NCBI GenBank assembly: GCA_001414345.1
Contig: LLCB01000557.1
Location: 1 to 22,880 of the forward strand
Origin: Hymenoscyphus infarciens
Lineage: Eukaryota > Ascomycota > Leotiomycetes > Helotiales > Helotiaceae
Reading direction: 5' to 3'
Length of the DNA stretch: 22,880 nt
Shown here in pieces: positions 21,453-22,880 of this stretch. The notes beneath the pieces were generated by a model, which did no database searches, was not told the origin of the DNA, and worked only from the letters and a program-made list of their open reading frames with translations. The position numbers were made by a program, and so were the translations under genes. Within the stretch, counting starts at the first letter, position 1. Each line of letters opens with the position of its first letter.

Positions 21453-21688
21453 GATTTCCTCCTAAGACTACCTTCTTTCTTAACTTCAAATACGTATATT
21501 ATAACTAATACTAAATAAAAACTAATAATAAAGATAAAATACTATAATTAACTATTAATAGTACTATAATATATAATAATATTATAATATTTACTAAAGT
21601 AAAGCTTTATATATATTATTCTAGTTTTAGGAGTTAGTATAGTATATATCTTCTACTACCTAATAAGTAGTATAAGATTAATAGTTAG

Positions 21689-21817
21689 AAACTACTTTAT
21701 ATTAGGTTTTATACTATAATATATATACGCTTTTGAATAGACTTTATAAAATATTTATATCTATTTTATCTAGTTAGTTTAGAGTTATATAGTTCTACTT
21801 ACTAACAATTCTACCTT
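21689..21817 (+). repeat. subtelomere-like unit, copy 2
   Basis: Second copy of the 21329-21452 unit, 360 bp downstream in direct orientation, ending 7 bases before the decayed CCCTAA-like units. Differences between copies are largely C-to-T and G-to-A. Confidence 0.75.
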
Positions 21818-21824
21818 ACCCTAG

Positions 21825-21854
21825 CTCTAACCCTAACCCTAACCCTAACCCTAA
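21825..21854 (-). repeat. interstitial telomeric repeat
   Basis: Four perfect CCCTAA units (21831-21854) preceded by CTCTAA (21825-21830) and a ccctag at 21819. This is TTAGGG on the minus strand, the usual telomere repeat of filamentous fungi. RIP-like DNA continues beyond it for a kilobase, so it is internal in this window. CCCTAA contains no CpA or TpG, so it would survive RIP in any case. Confidence 0.93.
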
Positions 21855-21967
21855 AGGTACTATAGCTTTCACCTTTTCTAGAGATAGTAGCTAGTTATAT
21901 ACTATTCTAAGTAACTTATGACTAGTATAACTTTTATTATAAGTTTTTAGACTAGAGTAGTATAAAG

Positions 21968-22275
21968 TTATAATAACACGAAATATATACTACTATAGAA
22001 GAGGTATATAAGAGTACGTTTACTAGAATAATATACGTAAATACTAGGCTCTAATAAAGAAGAAAAGGAAAAACTATCTCTCTTCTAACTCTAAGAGTAG
22101 GCTACTATATATAAGAGGTTTTAAAACTGAATAACGATATACGTTAGCTAATATAAAAGCCTAAACCTACTTAACCTTCCTAAAACAGATAATATAAGAT
22201 AATAACTATTAAAACCTTATATATAGTAGGTATTTCTAACTATCTAGGCTAGTATTATATTATAAAAGCTAGTTA
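21968..22275 (+). repeat. dispersed repeat, copy 2 (possible solo LTR)
   Basis: Direct-orientation copy of 7743-8060, starting 113 bp after the telomeric array. It keeps more original bases than copy 1: cacgaaat versus tataaaat, and gatatacgttagc versus ttatatattagc. It is therefore the less RIP-mutated of the two. Confidence 0.8.
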
Positions 22276-22880
22276 TTTTTAAGAATTTACTATATTAAAT
22301 AGAAATATAATAGTAAAATATAAACAACTTAAATCTTAAACTATTTTAAATAAATGAGATATAAAACTCTTACTAAGAGCTATTTATAAATAGTCTTATT
22401 ATAATATTATAAACTATATATAACTAGTAAATATGTATATAAGGATATATCTAATATAATAATACTTTAAGCTTAATAATAGTAAAATAACTATTAAATT
22501 TACTTTTTATAAAAGGAAAAAAAAGTTAGAATATATATATTTATAAGAGTTTAGACTATATAAAGTCTATAACTAAAATTAAAAGAATACTTTAGAAGTA
22601 TAATACTTAAATAATAAAGTTCTTAATTAAAGAGTATAGATTTATTCTAACTATTATAGATTAAAGAGAGTTTAGAGTAAAGTTAGAAATAAAACTTTAA
22701 AAGTTAATAATAGTAATAACTTAGTTAAGAGCTTATTTTAATAGTATACTATCTTATATCTAAATTTAAATAAGACTTCTTACTTAGCTAAAACTATAAA
22801 GAAATTAAGACTTCTTACTAAAGTAAGAAGTTAGTAAGAGTTTAGCTAGTTAATATTAAATAATAAGTCTAATATAAGAA
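22276..22880. other. no identifiable gene
   Basis: AT-rich, RIP-like sequence to the window end. The string at 22709-22737 (aatagtaataacttag, taagagct) matches 6859-6887 apart from CG-to-TA and C-to-T changes, so another dispersed repeat runs through here. No coding frame is supported. Confidence 0.4.

Larger units (their letters stand above)
1..22880. other. RIP-mutated AT-rich block
   Basis: The whole window shows the signature of fungal repeat-induced point mutation. CpA and its complement TpG are almost absent, TpA is very common, and TAA/TAG crowd all six frames while TGA and ATG are rare. Related copies inside the window differ mainly by C-to-T or G-to-A: the repeat at 7743 reads tataaaat where the copy at 21968 reads cacgaaat. 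In N. crassa, RIP acts on duplicated DNA before meiosis and strongly prefers CpA. I infer an ascomycete with active or past RIP. Plain AT bias is less likely, because it would not remove TG and CA so selectively. No intact coding gene is expected here. Confidence 0.93.

Noticed and set aside
1..22880. Mitochondrial or bacterial AT-rich genome
   Set aside because: No tRNA, rRNA or compact intact genes. Selective loss of CA/TG, spliced ghost genes and a TTAGGG array point to a fungal nuclear genome.

Overview
This window looks like an AT-rich, repeat-induced point mutation (RIP) block from a filamentous ascomycete, probably subtelomeric. Almost every CpA and TpG is gone (the first 520 bases hold one TG and no CA by eye), TpA is in large excess, TAA/TAG are dense in all frames, and ATG and TGA are rare. 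A short CCCTAA array (TTAGGG on the other strand) at 21831-21854 fits the fungal telomere repeat. No intact gene, tRNA or rRNA was found. What can be read are 'ghost' genes: long frames in which CAA/CAG/TGG have become stops and Asp, Gly, His, Cys, Met have become Asn, Ser, Tyr, Tyr, Ile.

Two ghosts are identifiable from residue patterns. On the plus strand at 17512-18805 is a three-exon GH18 chitinase of the small ChiB type (395 codons plus stop), whose catalytic-motif aspartates and tryptophan were all hit by RIP. On the minus strand at about 12700-9000 is a protein of more than 1000 codons with a Ulp1/SENP-type (C48) cysteine protease domain at 9960-9477. Its His, Asp and Cys are all mutated, but their order and the Gln-to-Cys spacing are kept.

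Layout. 1-3240: degenerate AT-rich DNA with one weak plus-strand ghost. 3248-4730: simple and structured repeats (7-bp array, 15-bp minisatellite, a TA-flanked 83-bp palindrome, a 130-bp hairpin). 5291-6660: plus-strand ghost of a coiled-coil, charged protein. 7743-8060: first copy of a ~300-bp dispersed repeat. 8408-18970: a possible ~10.5-kb DNA element bounded by related inverted sequences and holding the protease ghost, a Lys/Glu-rich ghost (15690-14200), other ghosts and the chitinase. 19083-19703: a ~600-bp inverted-repeat element with related termini. 19704-21300: unassigned minus-strand ghosts. 21329-21854: a duplicated ~125-bp subtelomere-like unit ending at the CCCTAA array. 21968-22275: second copy of the ~300-bp repeat.

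Interpretation (inference): a nest of duplicated mobile DNA with captured or neighbouring host sequence, silenced by RIP. The genes no longer work together; nothing here should give a functional protein.
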